From: Vibrio maritimus
Lineage (GTDB): Bacteria; Pseudomonadota; Gammaproteobacteria; Enterobacterales; Vibrionaceae
Direction of reading: 5' to 3'
Assembly (NCBI GenBank): GCA_000755425.1
Contig: BBMT01000011.1
Span: forward strand, 91,582 to 155,581
DNA: 64,000 nt
Shown here: positions 35,689 through 45,211 of the stretch, piece by piece
How the letters are laid out: the number at the start of each line of letters is the position of its first letter
Numbering within the stretch: the first letter of the stretch is position 1
Program-made: the position numbers and the translations under genes
The notes under the pieces: generated by a model
Told to the model about the DNA's origin: nothing
Database searches by the model: none
The model's input: the letters and a program-made list of their open reading frames with translations, nothing else

Positions 35689-36723
35689 TTACTGACCCGC
35701 TTTTAGTTTTAGGAAATAATCTTCGTAAATTACTGTGCTGTCGCCAACCGCATCTTGCCACTCCACGCGATCCAAATCTTCTTGAGATGGGAACAGAGCT
35801 GGGCTGTCTTTAAACTTCTCGTTTGACGCTTTTACCGCTGTTAGGTAACCCGTATCGCGAGAAATCTGTTCTGCGATTTCTGGACGAAGCAAAAAGTCGA
35901 TCATCTTGTGTGCTGCATCAACGTTTTTCGCACCTGAGCTGATCGCGAAGTTGTCTACCCAACCAATACCGCCTTCTTTCGGGAAAATAAGTTTAATTGG
36001 TAGACCTTCATTTTGAGCAGCAGCTGCTGAGCCATTCCAAAGCATACCTAGGCCAACTTCACCAGACATGTATGGCGCACCAGGATTGTCTGAGTTAAAC
36101 ACCAATACGTTTGGCATCAGCTTTTGCAGTTCTGCGTAAGCTTCATCAATTTGCGCTTTGTCAGTCGTGTTACCAGAGTAGCCTAATTTACGTAGCGCGA
36201 TGTGGAACACTTCACGCGTGTCATCCATCATCATTAACTGGCCTTCAAGCTCTGGCTTCCACAAATCAGCCCAGCTTGTAAATTCTTCAGGGTCGTACAT
36301 GTCGGTGTTTACTGCCAGACCGGTGATCGCAACTACGTGTGGGATAGAGTAGTCGTTGTTTGGATCGTATGGTTTGTCTAGGTAGTTTGCATCGAGGTTG
36401 CTAAAGTTAGATAGCTTTGATTTATCGATTTTTTGTAGCATACCTTCATCACGCATTTTCGCTACGAAGTAGGTCGATGGAACGACAAGATCATAGCCTT
36501 TATTGTGCGTTTTTAGCTTTGCATACAAGGTTTCGTTTGACTCGTATGTTGAGTAGATCACCTTGATGCCAGTTTCTTTGGTAAATTGCTCTAGGATATT
36601 ACTGTTGATGTAAGGCCCCCAGTTCATAAATACCAATTCTTTATCTTCTTTTGCACTAGCTGCTCCAGATAGAAGAGAAAGTGCACATGCACTACCAGCT
36701 AAAAAAGTAGCCCATTTTTTCAT
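35689..36723 (-). CDS. potD: spermidine/putrescine-binding protein PotD (first copy)
   Basis: Periplasmic polyamine-binding protein of the PotABCD importer, 344 residues and intact. The start at 36723 (MKKWATFLAGSACALSLLSG) follows GGAGCTAACG; the signal peptide ends near GAASA-KED. The binding lobe motifs ELVFMNWGPYI, GYDLVVPSTYFVAKM, MMMDDTREVFHIAL and LGMLWNGSA are well conserved. It follows potC by 94 bp and precedes a terminator. It is the copy that sits inside the operon and shares about three quarters of its motifs with the next gene, hence a tandem duplication. Confidence 0.92.
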   Translation of the reverse strand: MKKWATFLAGSACALSLLSGAASAKEDKELVFMNWGPYINSNILEQFTKETGIKVIYSTYESNETLYAKLKTHNKGYDLVVPSTYFVAKMRDEGMLQKIDKSKLSNFSNLDANYLDKPYDPNNDYSIPHVVAITGLAVNTDMYDPEEFTSWADLWKPELEGQLMMMDDTREVFHIALRKLGYSGNTTDKAQIDEAYAELQKLMPNVLVFNSDNPGAPYMSGEVGLGMLWNGSAAAAQNEGLPIKLIFPKEGGIGWVDNFAISSGAKNVDAAHKMIDFLLRPEIAEQISRDTGYLTAVKASNEKFKDSPALFPSQEDLDRVEWQDAVGDSTVIYEDYFLKLKAGQ

Positions 36724-36817
36724 TGACGTTAGCTCCAAAACAAACGCTCCTTTAAGGCAATAGATAGAAAAAGAGCAGAATGACAACGCCATTCTGCTCC
36801 ATTAGTAAAATAGCGGT

Positions 36818-37588
36818 TTACTTAACCTTTTCTCTTGCTAGTAATTGTGAGGTCACAACCAAGATAAGAGAGACAATTAACATTATGGTCGCAAGGGCAT
36901 TCACTTCTGGTGAGATACCAACTTTTACCATTGAGTAAATCTTAAGTGGCAGGATCTCGTACGTCGGTCCTGTCACAAACGAACTCACAATCACATCATC
37001 CAACGACAGTGTGAATGACAATAACCAACCTGCTGCAACTGCCGGTTTAGCCAGTGGCAAGATAATTTGTTTAAGAATTGTCCATTCACCAGCACCAAGA
37101 TCCTTTGCCGCTTCAAGCATTTTTACATCGAAGCCTTTTAAACGGCTGTACACAGTAACAACCACGAACGGCAAACAGAATGTAATATGTGCAATCAACA
37201 AACTAAAGAAGCCAAGTTGAGCACCAAGCACTAAGAAAATCGCTAATAACGAAATGGCCATAACAATATCTGGTGACATCATTACAATAAAGAGTAGGCC
37301 ACTTACTGCGCCCTTACCTTTAAATTGGTAACGGAACAGTGCAACCGCGGTTAAGCTACCAATAATGGTTGCAGCGGTTGCCGAAAATACGGCGACATTG
37401 AGCGAATGCCAAGCGGCTTGCATCAAGCTGTCGTTGTTAACCAAGGCGTCATACCATTTGGTCGTAAAGCCGCCCCATTTCATGCCAAATTTGTTGGCAT
37501 TGAATGAGTTAGCGATCAAAACAATGATCGGTAGATACAAGAACGCGTACACCACCGTCATAAAACTAAATCTTACAGCGCGTCTCAT
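36818..37588 (-). CDS. potC: spermidine/putrescine ABC permease PotC
   Basis: Inner-membrane permease of the polyamine importer, 256 residues with six helices. The EAA loop is EAAKDLGAGEWTILKQIILPLAKPA. Start ATG overlaps the last base of potB (38 nt TAATGA-type junction at 37588), so the two are coupled in translation. Together with PotB it forms the channel. Confidence 0.93.
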   Translation of the reverse strand: MRRAVRFSFMTVVYAFLYLPIIVLIANSFNANKFGMKWGGFTTKWYDALVNNDSLMQAAWHSLNVAVFSATAATIIGSLTAVALFRYQFKGKGAVSGLLFIVMMSPDIVMAISLLAIFLVLGAQLGFFSLLIAHITFCLPFVVVTVYSRLKGFDVKMLEAAKDLGAGEWTILKQIILPLAKPAVAAGWLLSFTLSLDDVIVSSFVTGPTYEILPLKIYSMVKVGISPEVNALATIMLIVSLILVVTSQLLAREKVK

Positions 37589-38445
37589 TATTCGAGCTCC
37601 ACTTTACGGTTTAAGAGCTTGCCTGCACGGTAGTAGGCATACAACATCACAGCCATCGCGGCGGTGAGGGCAATACTCGTCGCTGCGCCAAACGGCCAAT
37701 CACGAGCATTCAGTATTTGACTCTTAATTACGTTACCAATTAGAAGGTTCTTCGCTCCGCCTAGTAAGTCAGCGATGTAGAACATACCTAATGCTGGTAG
37801 TAGTACAAGCAGACAGCCGCCAATAATACCTGGCATGGTCAATGGCAAGATGACTTTCGTTAGCGTCTGCCACTTGTTTGCACCGAGATCTCGCGCTGCT
37901 TCTATATAAGTACCGTCCAGTTTCTCAATCGCTGAGTAAAGCGGAAGAATCATGAATGGCAACAGAATATAAACCAAACCGATCATCACAGCCGTTTCGG
38001 TGTACATAATACGTAAAGGTTTATCGATAATATCTAGAGCCAACAAGCTCTTGTTTAAGATACCTTGAGTACCTAAAACAATTTTCAAGCCATAGGTACG
38101 AATTAACGAGTTAGTCCAGAAAGGTACTATCACCAAAAACAGCATAAACGGACGCCATTTTTCTGGCATCTTCGCTACGATATACGCAAATGGATAACCA
38201 ACCACCAAACAGATAAAGGTTGCCACGATCGCCATGTAGAACGAGTGGAATAAGACCTTAGCGTATAGCGGGTCGAGTAATCGTGCGTAGTTCTCGAGTG
38301 TGAACGTCATTTCAATCAGGTTAGCTTCGTCTCGAGTTAGGAAGCTTGTACCAATGATCATCACATTTGGGATCAGTACGAATAGTACTAACCAGCCGAC
38401 AATCAAAGTGATAATGGCGTTCTGTAGATTAAACTTCTTGCTCAT
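37588..38445 (-). CDS. potB: spermidine/putrescine ABC permease PotB
   Basis: Second permease of the polyamine importer, 285 residues, six helices, EAA loop EAARDLGANKWQTLTKVILPLTMPGI. It starts within the 3' end of potA (17 bp overlap). The N terminus MSKKFNLQNAIITLIVGWLVLF is typical of PotB. Intact. Confidence 0.93.
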   Translation of the reverse strand: MSKKFNLQNAIITLIVGWLVLFVLIPNVMIIGTSFLTRDEANLIEMTFTLENYARLLDPLYAKVLFHSFYMAIVATFICLVVGYPFAYIVAKMPEKWRPFMLFLVIVPFWTNSLIRTYGLKIVLGTQGILNKSLLALDIIDKPLRIMYTETAVMIGLVYILLPFMILPLYSAIEKLDGTYIEAARDLGANKWQTLTKVILPLTMPGIIGGCLLVLLPALGMFYIADLLGGAKNLLIGNVIKSQILNARDWPFGAATSIALTAAMAVMLYAYYRAGKLLNRKVELE

Positions 38446-39542
38446 CTTTTAGCACCACTTCCCAGCTTTCAACCCAAGTAACGGCAACCTTTTGACCTAG
38501 CGAGTGGTCGACATCTGGATCGTCTTCGTTAAAGAATTCACTCACCATTACACGCATACCAGATTCAAGTTCTACGACAGAATCTAGCGTCATACCTTTA
38601 TAGGTGCGCTCTGCTACGTGGCCAACAATGCCTTTATTTTCAGATTCTTTGATCTCTTCGATACGCAAATCTTCTGGACGAAGCAATACTTGAAGCTTTT
38701 CACCAGATTCAAACGCTTTGTCGTAGTATACGATGCTCTTCTGACCTTCGATTTCGGCATTGATACGTTTGTCGTCAATGCGGTCGATTGCAGTAGCGTT
38801 AAACACGTTAATCTCGCCAATGAAGCGAGCGACGAACAAGTTTTTAGGCTCTTCGTAGATTTCGCGAGGAGAACCGTCTTGCTCGATCACGCCATCACGC
38901 ATCACAATGATACGATCCGACATCGACAGTGCTTCTTCTTGATCGTGAGTAACGAAAATAAAGGTAATGCCCAGTTGGCGCTGAAGCTGTTTAAGCTCAA
39001 TTTGCATTTGCTTACGCAGTTTGTAGTCAAGCGCAGACAGGGATTCGTCTAAAAGTAGAACCTTTGGCTTGTTCACTACAGCGCGAGCAATCGCGATGCG
39101 TTGTTGCTGACCACCAGAAAGCTGGTGAGGTTTACGCTGAGCCATTTTTCTCTAGGCGTACCATTTTCAACGCTTCTAAAACACGAGGTTCAACCTCAGC
39201 GTTTGGCACTTTTTGCATACGCAAACCGAATGCCACGTTTTCGAAAACGGTCATATGTGGGAAGAGGGCATAGCTCTGGAAAACAGTATTGACGTGTCTC
39301 TGTTCAGCAGGGACTTCCGTTACATCTTGGCCAGCGAGATTGAGTCTACCACTGTCGACGGTTTCAAAACCGGCGATCATTCTTAGTACTGTGGTCTTGC
39401 CGCAACCCGAAGCCCAAAATAGTGAGAAACTCACCATGATTAACGTTTAAGTAAGATTTGCGATGATTTCCTTACCATCGAAACTTTTACTCACACCAGT
39501 AAGCTGTACGACTGGTGTTCCTTCTGAATGTTTAGCGTTCAA
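38429..39542 (-). CDS. potA: spermidine/putrescine ABC ATPase PotA, three frameshifts
   Basis: ATPase of the polyamine importer. Conserved blocks are SGCGKTTVLRMIAGFETVDSGR, NTVFQSYALFPHMTVFENVAFGLRMQK, QRKPHQLSGGQQQRIAIARAV and LLLDESLSALDYKLRKQMQIELK. A TTG at 39540-39542 after GGTGGAG is the likely start (LNAKHSEGTPVVQLTGVSKSFDGKE). Three breaks are visible: near 39447 (T missing, repair NLTLNVNHGEF), near 39413 (two C missing in ILGPSGCGK) and near 39142 (one A too many in LEKMAQRKPHQL). Length about 371 when repaired. The density of breaks in a conserved gene argues for poor base calling. Confidence 0.92.
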
Positions 39543-39869
39543 CGTCTGTTTATCTCCACCTCGGCCGGAAATTGAGCGGCCAGTTGCTATACACATTTAA
39601 GGCGCGCATCATAATCACCAATTGGGTGAAATCAAAGCATTTTCTTATCCCGAAACGAAAAAATTTTGCAGGTAAAACTAAACATTATTTACCATACTAG
39701 GTTTAGAGCGCGTCGAGTTGAATATTTTGCCTTATCAATTGGTTAATTATCACCCAAAAAGACCGAAAAGCAAGGTGATAACAGTGATAAAACAATCTCG
39801 TTACCGCTATAATGTCGCAGCCTTTTCAACGAAGAAATGTACTCGTATAGAGTGTCACTTGGAAAACAT
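39543..39869. other. divergent intergenic region, potA and 39870 gene
   Basis: About 327 bp between the potA start and the plus-strand membrane gene. AT-rich stretches near 39640-39700 probably hold the potA promoter, but I see no clear -35/-10 pair, operator or RNA hairpin. No open frame with a ribosome site. Confidence 0.5.
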
Positions 39870-40727
39870 ATGAAAAACGATTTTGAAAGAGACTTCAATT
39901 TAGGTGGCTCAATTGAGCGCGCTATCTCAGGGAAATATGACCTCAAGGCTGGGGCTGTGTTCCAAGAAGCGTGGCAGCAAACCATCAAGCATTTTTTGTC
40001 TTTCTCTCCAGCAATTATTGCGCTCATTTTTGTGCAAGTGGGTATTTTTTATATCGCACTACAATTACAGCTTGGTGATCCTGCAGTTATCCTTCAGGCG
40101 TTCCAAGACCCAAGCTTGCTTGACCAGAGCGTATTTCAGGCTATTTTCGTCGCTAACTTTAGTTATGAAGTAGTGAGTGCACCAGTCTTCGCTGGTATCT
40201 CGCTTATGGCTATGAGCCATGCCGCTGGACTGACAACTAAGACAAGACATATCGGCAAAGGTCTTCAATACACAGTACCAGTAATCATTGCAACGTTGTT
40301 TAGCTTAATGCTGCAAGGTGTGGTCAGTATGATATTGCCATTTTTGTCTATGTACCTATCTCTAGCATTTAGCCAATCGATTCTGCTTATTTGTGAGAAA
40401 AAAGTGCCACCTCTTCAGTCTCTTCTTCTATCACTACGTGCGGTTAATAAGAAGATATTCGTTTTGGCTGGCATCTACACGCTAGTCATGTTGATGTTCA
40501 TTGTCGGTGCTATGATGTACGGCATTGGACTCATTTTTGTGCTGCCTTTTTTCTTCCATGTAAAAGGCATTGTTTATCGTGAAATGTTTGGTATCACCCT
40601 AAAGATTGTTGCTACTGAAGATAATGGCTCAAACGATTCTGGTAACGACAGCAACGACGACAACGACAATACACCACCAAGAAACGACGATAAGCCTAAT
40701 AAGAACCCTGAGGTATTTGATGCGTAG
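39870..40727 (+). CDS. conserved inner-membrane protein with Asn/Asp-rich tail
   Basis: Protein of 285 residues. The start at 39870 (MKNDFERDFNLGGSIERAI) follows GGAAAACAT and is preferred over an earlier ATG. About five hydrophobic helices lie between residues 45 and 245. The last about 35 residues, from DNGSNDSGNDSNDD onward, are almost only Asn, Asp, Gly, Ser, Pro and Lys: a disordered polar tail, probably cytosolic. The domain is of unknown function. It overlaps the start of the Bax gene (GATGCGTAG), so they are likely coupled. Confidence 0.7.
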   Translation: MKNDFERDFNLGGSIERAISGKYDLKAGAVFQEAWQQTIKHFLSFSPAIIALIFVQVGIFYIALQLQLGDPAVILQAFQDPSLLDQSVFQAIFVANFSYEVVSAPVFAGISLMAMSHAAGLTTKTRHIGKGLQYTVPVIIATLFSLMLQGVVSMILPFLSMYLSLAFSQSILLICEKKVPPLQSLLLSLRAVNKKIFVLAGIYTLVMLMFIVGAMMYGIGLIFVLPFFFHVKGIVYREMFGITLKIVATEDNGSNDSGNDSNDDNDNTPPRNDDKPNKNPEVFDA

Positions 40728-41513
40728 TTCGCATAAATTTCTTTCTATCGCTGCGCTCCTGACAGGGAGCGCTTTTTTGTTCCTTTCTGAAAAACCTGCG
40801 GATGACAGTGAAGATGAAGCTATCATCTTGCCAGCTATCGCGGAAGAAAAGCCAGATATCGCGAGCATTACGGACACTAATCAGAAAAAGCAGACGTTTT
40901 TTGATTACTTGAGACCTGGAGTCGCCATTGAAAACGCGCGAATAGAAAAAGAGCGCAGGCGATTACTTAGCATCAAGCAAGCACTGGATGAGCAGTCTCT
41001 GACGAGTGAACAACAGGCTACAGCAAAGCGCCTTGGCAAACTCTATTCATTGGAGCCTTCCGAGGTGAACTATGAATGGGTCAATGCAATGCTTGAAAGG
41101 TAGATGTTTTACCTGAAGCATTGGTGCTAACGCAAGCAGCCAACGAATCGGCATGGGGAACATCTCGTTTTGCCAACGAAGCAAATAACTATTTTGGTCA
41201 GTGGTGTTATACGAAGGGATGTGGCCTTGTACCGTTAAAGCGAAGCGAAGGAATGTCGCATGAAGTCGCTAAGTTTAGCTCTCCTCAGCAATCTATCCAC
41301 GGTTACTTTATGAATGTGAATCGCAACAGAGCGTATCAAGAATTGCGTGATATTCGTGCTGGTATTCGAAATAGAGGTGAAGATTTGCTGTCAGAGACGG
41401 CGGCACTGGAACTTACGAATGGATTACTGCGTTATTCGGAGCGGGGTGAGGCATACGTCAAAGACCTGCAAGCCATGATTCGACATAATGACAAGTTCTG
41501 GACAACACAATAA
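40720..41513 (+). CDS. Bax-family glucosaminidase-like protein, frameshifted
   Basis: Predicted cell-wall hydrolase similar to E. coli Bax, with a glucosaminidase-type (lysozyme-fold) domain in the C-terminal half: LVLTQAANESAWGTSRFANEANNYFGQWCY carries the expected catalytic Glu (NESAWG). The N terminus MRSSHKFLSIAALLTGSAFLFL is a signal or membrane anchor. The frame breaks at 41101 where one G is missing (GAAAGGTAG); repair gives NAMLERVDVLPEAL. About 265 residues. It starts inside the previous gene. Confidence 0.82.
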
Positions 41514-41530
41514 TAATCAAAGAATTAAAC

Positions 41531-42187
41531 ATGAAAGTAGTAAAGTTAGCCCTTTTAGGTTTTGCCGCAGCCACATTTGCGGTTCCCACTCTTGCCCAAG
41601 AGTACATGTTCACCTATTCAAAACTGTTTTCACAAATGAAGAACAATGCGAAAGAAGGCCATGAAGATGTAAAGGTGGGTTTCTTCTTTGTCGATGCCGA
41701 CTCGAAAACCTTGTGTCCTATTGAAAAAGCTTGGATGGAAAAAGAAGAACACTATGAAGAGCTACCAGCGAGCCCAATCAATGAGCTTGTGGTGCCGCTA
41801 GATAACAACCTCAAGTCAGCGAATCCGTTGGTTTTTGTACACACTCCACAAGATAAGCGTTGCGACTTCTCTATGGTGGTGATGACGACCGAACCGATGT
41901 CTGGAAAGGTGACGTATGCAGAGGTCGAAAGACTGTTGCCGCAAATGCAGGTAATGCTAGAAGATTTAGGCGGCATGTTTGCCAGCTGGTTCACTCCGGA
42001 TGTCGAAGGTATCACTCTAGAGTTCGCGCCTGATATGGAAGGTGTAATTTCTTATTCTAATGGTGACTCGGTAGCATTAGAAAACGGTAAGGCTCAAGTA
42101 CGTCTCAGTGATATTGGTGTGGGTGGTTACATGACGCTCCCTGGAGAGACTATACGCATCCTACCTTACCTTCCTGGCGCTAAATAA
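41531..42187 (+). CDS. exported protein, DUF2987-like
   Basis: Protein of 218 residues with a signal peptide (VPTLAQ-EYMF). The mature N terminus YMFTYSKLFSQMKNNAKEGHEDVKVGFFFVDADSKTLC matches what I recall of the Vibrio family DUF2987, role unknown. Two Cys (TLCPI, KRCDF) could form a periplasmic disulfide. It is 17 bp after the Bax gene and 150 bp before ttcA. Confidence 0.7.
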   Translation: MKVVKLALLGFAAATFAVPTLAQEYMFTYSKLFSQMKNNAKEGHEDVKVGFFFVDADSKTLCPIEKAWMEKEEHYEELPASPINELVVPLDNNLKSANPLVFVHTPQDKRCDFSMVVMTTEPMSGKVTYAEVERLLPQMQVMLEDLGGMFASWFTPDVEGITLEFAPDMEGVISYSNGDSVALENGKAQVRLSDIGVGGYMTLPGETIRILPYLPGAK

Positions 42188-42340
42188 GCCGGCCCATCTT
42201 TCTAGAATTGTTTGACTCCTAAACTAAAGGGAGTCAAACAACCATTTAATCTTTATCAAAAAGCTCGTATAATCCACGCCCCAGATTATTCCCAGTAGGA
42301 AATCCTATCGTCGACATTGTCGGCAATGTGAGAGCACGTG

Positions 42341-43234
42341 ATGAATCAGACAGATACAAGAAAAGAAACCCTAGAGTTCAACAAACTTCAAAAGCGTCTT
42401 AGAAGAAATGTTGGCAACGCAATTATCGACTACAACATGATTGAAGAAAATGATGTAGTGATGGCGTGTATCAGTGGTGGTAAAGATTCATTCGCGATGC
42501 TGGATATCCTATTGAATCTTCAAAAAGCAGCACCAATCAAGTTTGATGTGGTTGCGGTTAACCTTGATCAGAAACAGCCAGGTTTCCCTGAGCACATCCT
42601 GCCAGAATACTTTGAAACGCTGAATATTCCATATTACATCGTTGATAAAGATACTTACTCAGTGGTTAAAGAGAAGATCCCTGAGGGCAAAACGACATGC
42701 GGCTTATGCTCACGTCTTCGTCGTGGCACGCTTTACTCATTTGCTGAAAAAAATTGGCGCTACTAAAATTGCACTAGGTCACCACCTTGATGACATTGTG
42801 GAAACTATGTTCTTGAACATGTTCCACGGCTCTCGACTAAAAGCGATGCCACCTAAGCTTCGTTCTGATGATGGCCGCAACGTTGTGATTCGTCCTCTAA
42901 CGTACTGCCGTGAAAAAGATCTGATTAAATACGCAGAACATAAAGAATTCCCGATTATTCCTTGCAACTTGTGTGGTTCTCAAGAGAACCTACAACGTCA
43001 GTCGATTAAGGCGATGTTGATTGATTGGGACAAGAAGACTCCGGGTCGCGTTGAAGCTATCTTTAAATCGATTCAAAACGTTAGCCTAGTCAGCTAGCTG
43101 ACCGTGAACTGTTTGACTTTGTTAACTTGCCACTCGATCGTGAAGGCAGCAGAGAAGAATACGAGTTCAGTGAAGCGACGGTGTCATCAACTAATATTGA
43201 CGAATCGATGTTTATTGATGTGACTAATGTTTAG
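42341..43234 (+). CDS. ttcA: tRNA 2-thiocytidine synthetase TtcA, two frameshifts
   Basis: Thiolates cytidine 32 of certain tRNAs using ATP and a 4Fe-4S cluster. The PP-loop SGGKDSFAMLD, the Cys pair CGLC and the later CNLCGSQ are all present. Two breaks: at 42745-42751 a run of seven A where six fit (repair AEKIGATKIALGHHLDD), and at about 43088 a missing C (repair QNVSPSQLADRELFDF), after which the frame runs to the TAG at 43232-43234. About 297 residues. The ATG at 42341 is chosen; a GTG directly before it is in frame. Confidence 0.93.
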
Positions 43235-43250
43235 TTGTAACTCTTACTAG

Positions 43251-43276
43251 AAAAACGCCCCTCGATGAGGGGCGTT
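43251..43276. terminator. bidirectional terminator between ttcA and uspE
   Basis: Stem AAAAACGCCCCTC / GAGGGGCGTTTTT with loop GAT; both sides have T/A runs, serving the convergent genes. Confidence 0.92.
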
Positions 43277-43298
43277 TTTTATTAGGACTGACTTGGGT

Positions 43299-44225
43299 CT
43301 AGAGGCTAATATAGCCATCGGGCTTAAGCGCCATGACATCGCAATTGATCTTATCAATCACATGCTCTGCCGTATTACCAATAAACACCGCAGACAAACC
43401 AGTGCGACCAGTCGTACCAAGAATCACCATGCCGGCATCAAGCTGACGAGCAACATCTGGAATAATGTCCTCTGGCAACCCTTGCTCGACAATGGTTTGC
43501 TCTTCAGCATAACCATGTTTTTGACGCAGTGCTTTCATAGCTGTTAGATGGTGACCACGAACAGCATCGGTGTAAGTTGCAGGATCGAACTCTGGGAGCT
43601 CAATAGTGATGTTTGCAGGTGTAACGGGGTAGGCGTTAACAAGATAGCCCGTTGCGTCGAGACGTTCGGTTAGACTATCAAGTTGCTTCACCATACAATC
43701 ATTTAAATCGATGTGGGTTGGGTTTTCTGAGCCAACGTGAACCGATGCAATAATATTGGCTTTCACTGGCCAATCGGCATTCTTAACTAACAATACAGGC
43801 ACTGGGCATTTACGAAGTAGATGCCAGTCTGTTGGAGTGAAAATCACTGACTCGAGAATGTCGTGTTTGCGAGTGGCTTTGATAACAATGTCTTGCTGTC
43901 CCTCAAACACTTCTTCCACGATCGCTACATAAGGTCTGTTATGCCAAACCACCGTTACGTCGAAATCAAAGCTATCATCGAGGTAAGGTTTAGCGACACT
44001 TCTCATCCATTCTTCGCGTTGGTGTATTACACCACGTCTCATTGCGTCACGCTCTTCATGTGACAACATGGAAGTCATGTCGTAAGAGAAATCGTAAATA
44101 GATAAGAAGAAACGGATGTGGCTCCTGGATTTGCTCTTCTTAGCAAGTTGAACCGCACGAGCAAGGGCAGGTTGCTCATCGCTATTGAGATTCGCTACGA
44201 CGAGGATTTTACTGTAGATGCTCAT
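43299..44225 (-). CDS. uspE: universal stress protein UspE
   Basis: Tandem universal-stress-protein of 308 residues: two USP domains (about 1-145 and 160-308). The second domain keeps the ATP-binding pattern GTTGRTGLSAVFIGNTAEHVI. E. coli UspE affects motility, adhesion and stress tolerance. It lies 150 bp downstream of fnr on the same strand, the normal arrangement in Enterobacteria and Vibrio. Intact. Confidence 0.93.
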   Translation of the reverse strand: MSIYSKILVVANLNSDEQPALARAVQLAKKSKSRSHIRFFLSIYDFSYDMTSMLSHEERDAMRRGVIHQREEWMRSVAKPYLDDSFDFDVTVVWHNRPYVAIVEEVFEGQQDIVIKATRKHDILESVIFTPTDWHLLRKCPVPVLLVKNADWPVKANIIASVHVGSENPTHIDLNDCMVKQLDSLTERLDATGYLVNAYPVTPANITIELPEFDPATYTDAVRGHHLTAMKALRQKHGYAEEQTIVEQGLPEDIIPDVARQLDAGMVILGTTGRTGLSAVFIGNTAEHVIDKINCDVMALKPDGYISL

Positions 44226-44375
44226 AGATACTCCCTACCTAATTGGGTCATTACCTATAAACACTTTAGCGCAAATCTCTGAATTTTTTTTAGAAAAAAT
44301 TGGATTTTAAAGGGAAGAAAATTTGAAGTGGCTCATTGTAGAGCCACTTAGGAAAGGTTGCAAAAATCGGCGAGC

Positions 44376-45120
44376 TTATTCTTTCGAAACGCCAGCCATT
44401 TCCATCAGCGCATCATGGTCGATGATAGTGATGTATTTGCCTTTAACACTCAGTACTTCTGCTTTTTGGAAGCGGCCAAGTAGGCGACTGATGGTCTCAA
44501 CCGTTAGACCAAATAGTTACCGATGTCACCGCGAGTCATAGTCAGGCGGAACTCTCTAGGGCTAAAACCACGTTGTGAGAAACGCGTTGATAGGTTGTAT
44601 AAGAAAGCTGCAAGACGCTCTTCAGCATTCTTCTTAGAAAGCAGCAAAATCATCTCTTGATCGCCTTTGATTTCATTCGACATCAAACGCATGATTTGTT
44701 GGCGAAGTTTAGGCATTTTACCTGAAAGGTCATCAAGAATTTCGTAAGGGATTTCGCACACCATTGACGTTTCAAGAGCTTGTGCAAAGCTTGGGTGCTC
44801 ATCACCAGTAATAGCATCGAAACCCACTAGGTCACCAGCTAGGTGGAAAGCAGTGATCTGCTCATCGCCTTGCTCGGTAATGGTGTAACTTTAATTGTCC
44901 CTGAGCGAATCGCGTAAAGTGACTTTAATTCGTCACCTGCTTTGAATAGCTCTTGGCCTTTTTGGATCGGCTTTTTACGCTCAATAATTTGGTCTAGTTG
45001 ATCAAGCTCAGATTCGTTGAGAGTAAAGGGGATGCAGAGCTGACTAATGCTGCAATCTTGGCAATGAATCGCACAGCCGCCAGACTGAACACGTTTTGCT
45101 ACAGGCTTTTCAGAAATCAT
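44376..45120 (-). CDS. fnr: anaerobic regulator FNR, two frameshifts
   Basis: Oxygen-sensing CRP-family regulator. The N-terminal cluster Cys are CAIHCQDCSISQLC; the effector domain ends before the helix-turn-helix ([28 protein letters not shown]) with the Glu-Ser-Arg type recognition helix (ETISR). Breaks: 44890-44892 (one A missing, repair GTIKSYTITEQGDEQ) and 44509-44510 (one G missing, repair [12 protein letters not shown]). The frame then runs to the TAA at 44376 (MEMAGVSKE). About 248 residues. A perfect FNR box 17 bases upstream of the start suggests it controls itself. Confidence 0.95.
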
Positions 45121-45136
45121 AACAACCTTTCACTAT

Positions 45137-45150
45137 TTGATGTACATCAA
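45137..45150. promoter_or_regulatory. FNR box on the fnr promoter
   Basis: TTGATGTACATCAA is a perfect match to TTGAT-N4-ATCAA, centred 23 bases before the fnr ATG. The position near the start would make FNR a repressor of its own gene, as known for E. coli. Confidence 0.8.
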
Positions 45151-45211
45151 GATTTTATCATTCATTACCCCCAAAGGGTAGCTAAAAAATCAATGATAAA
45201 ACAATCATCTA

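Noticed and set aside
42338..43234. Programmed ribosomal frameshifting in ttcA, potA and others (A runs)
   Set aside because: Breaks occur in many unrelated genes, with no shared slippery site or stimulating structure, and most are deletions at other bases; sequence error explains all.
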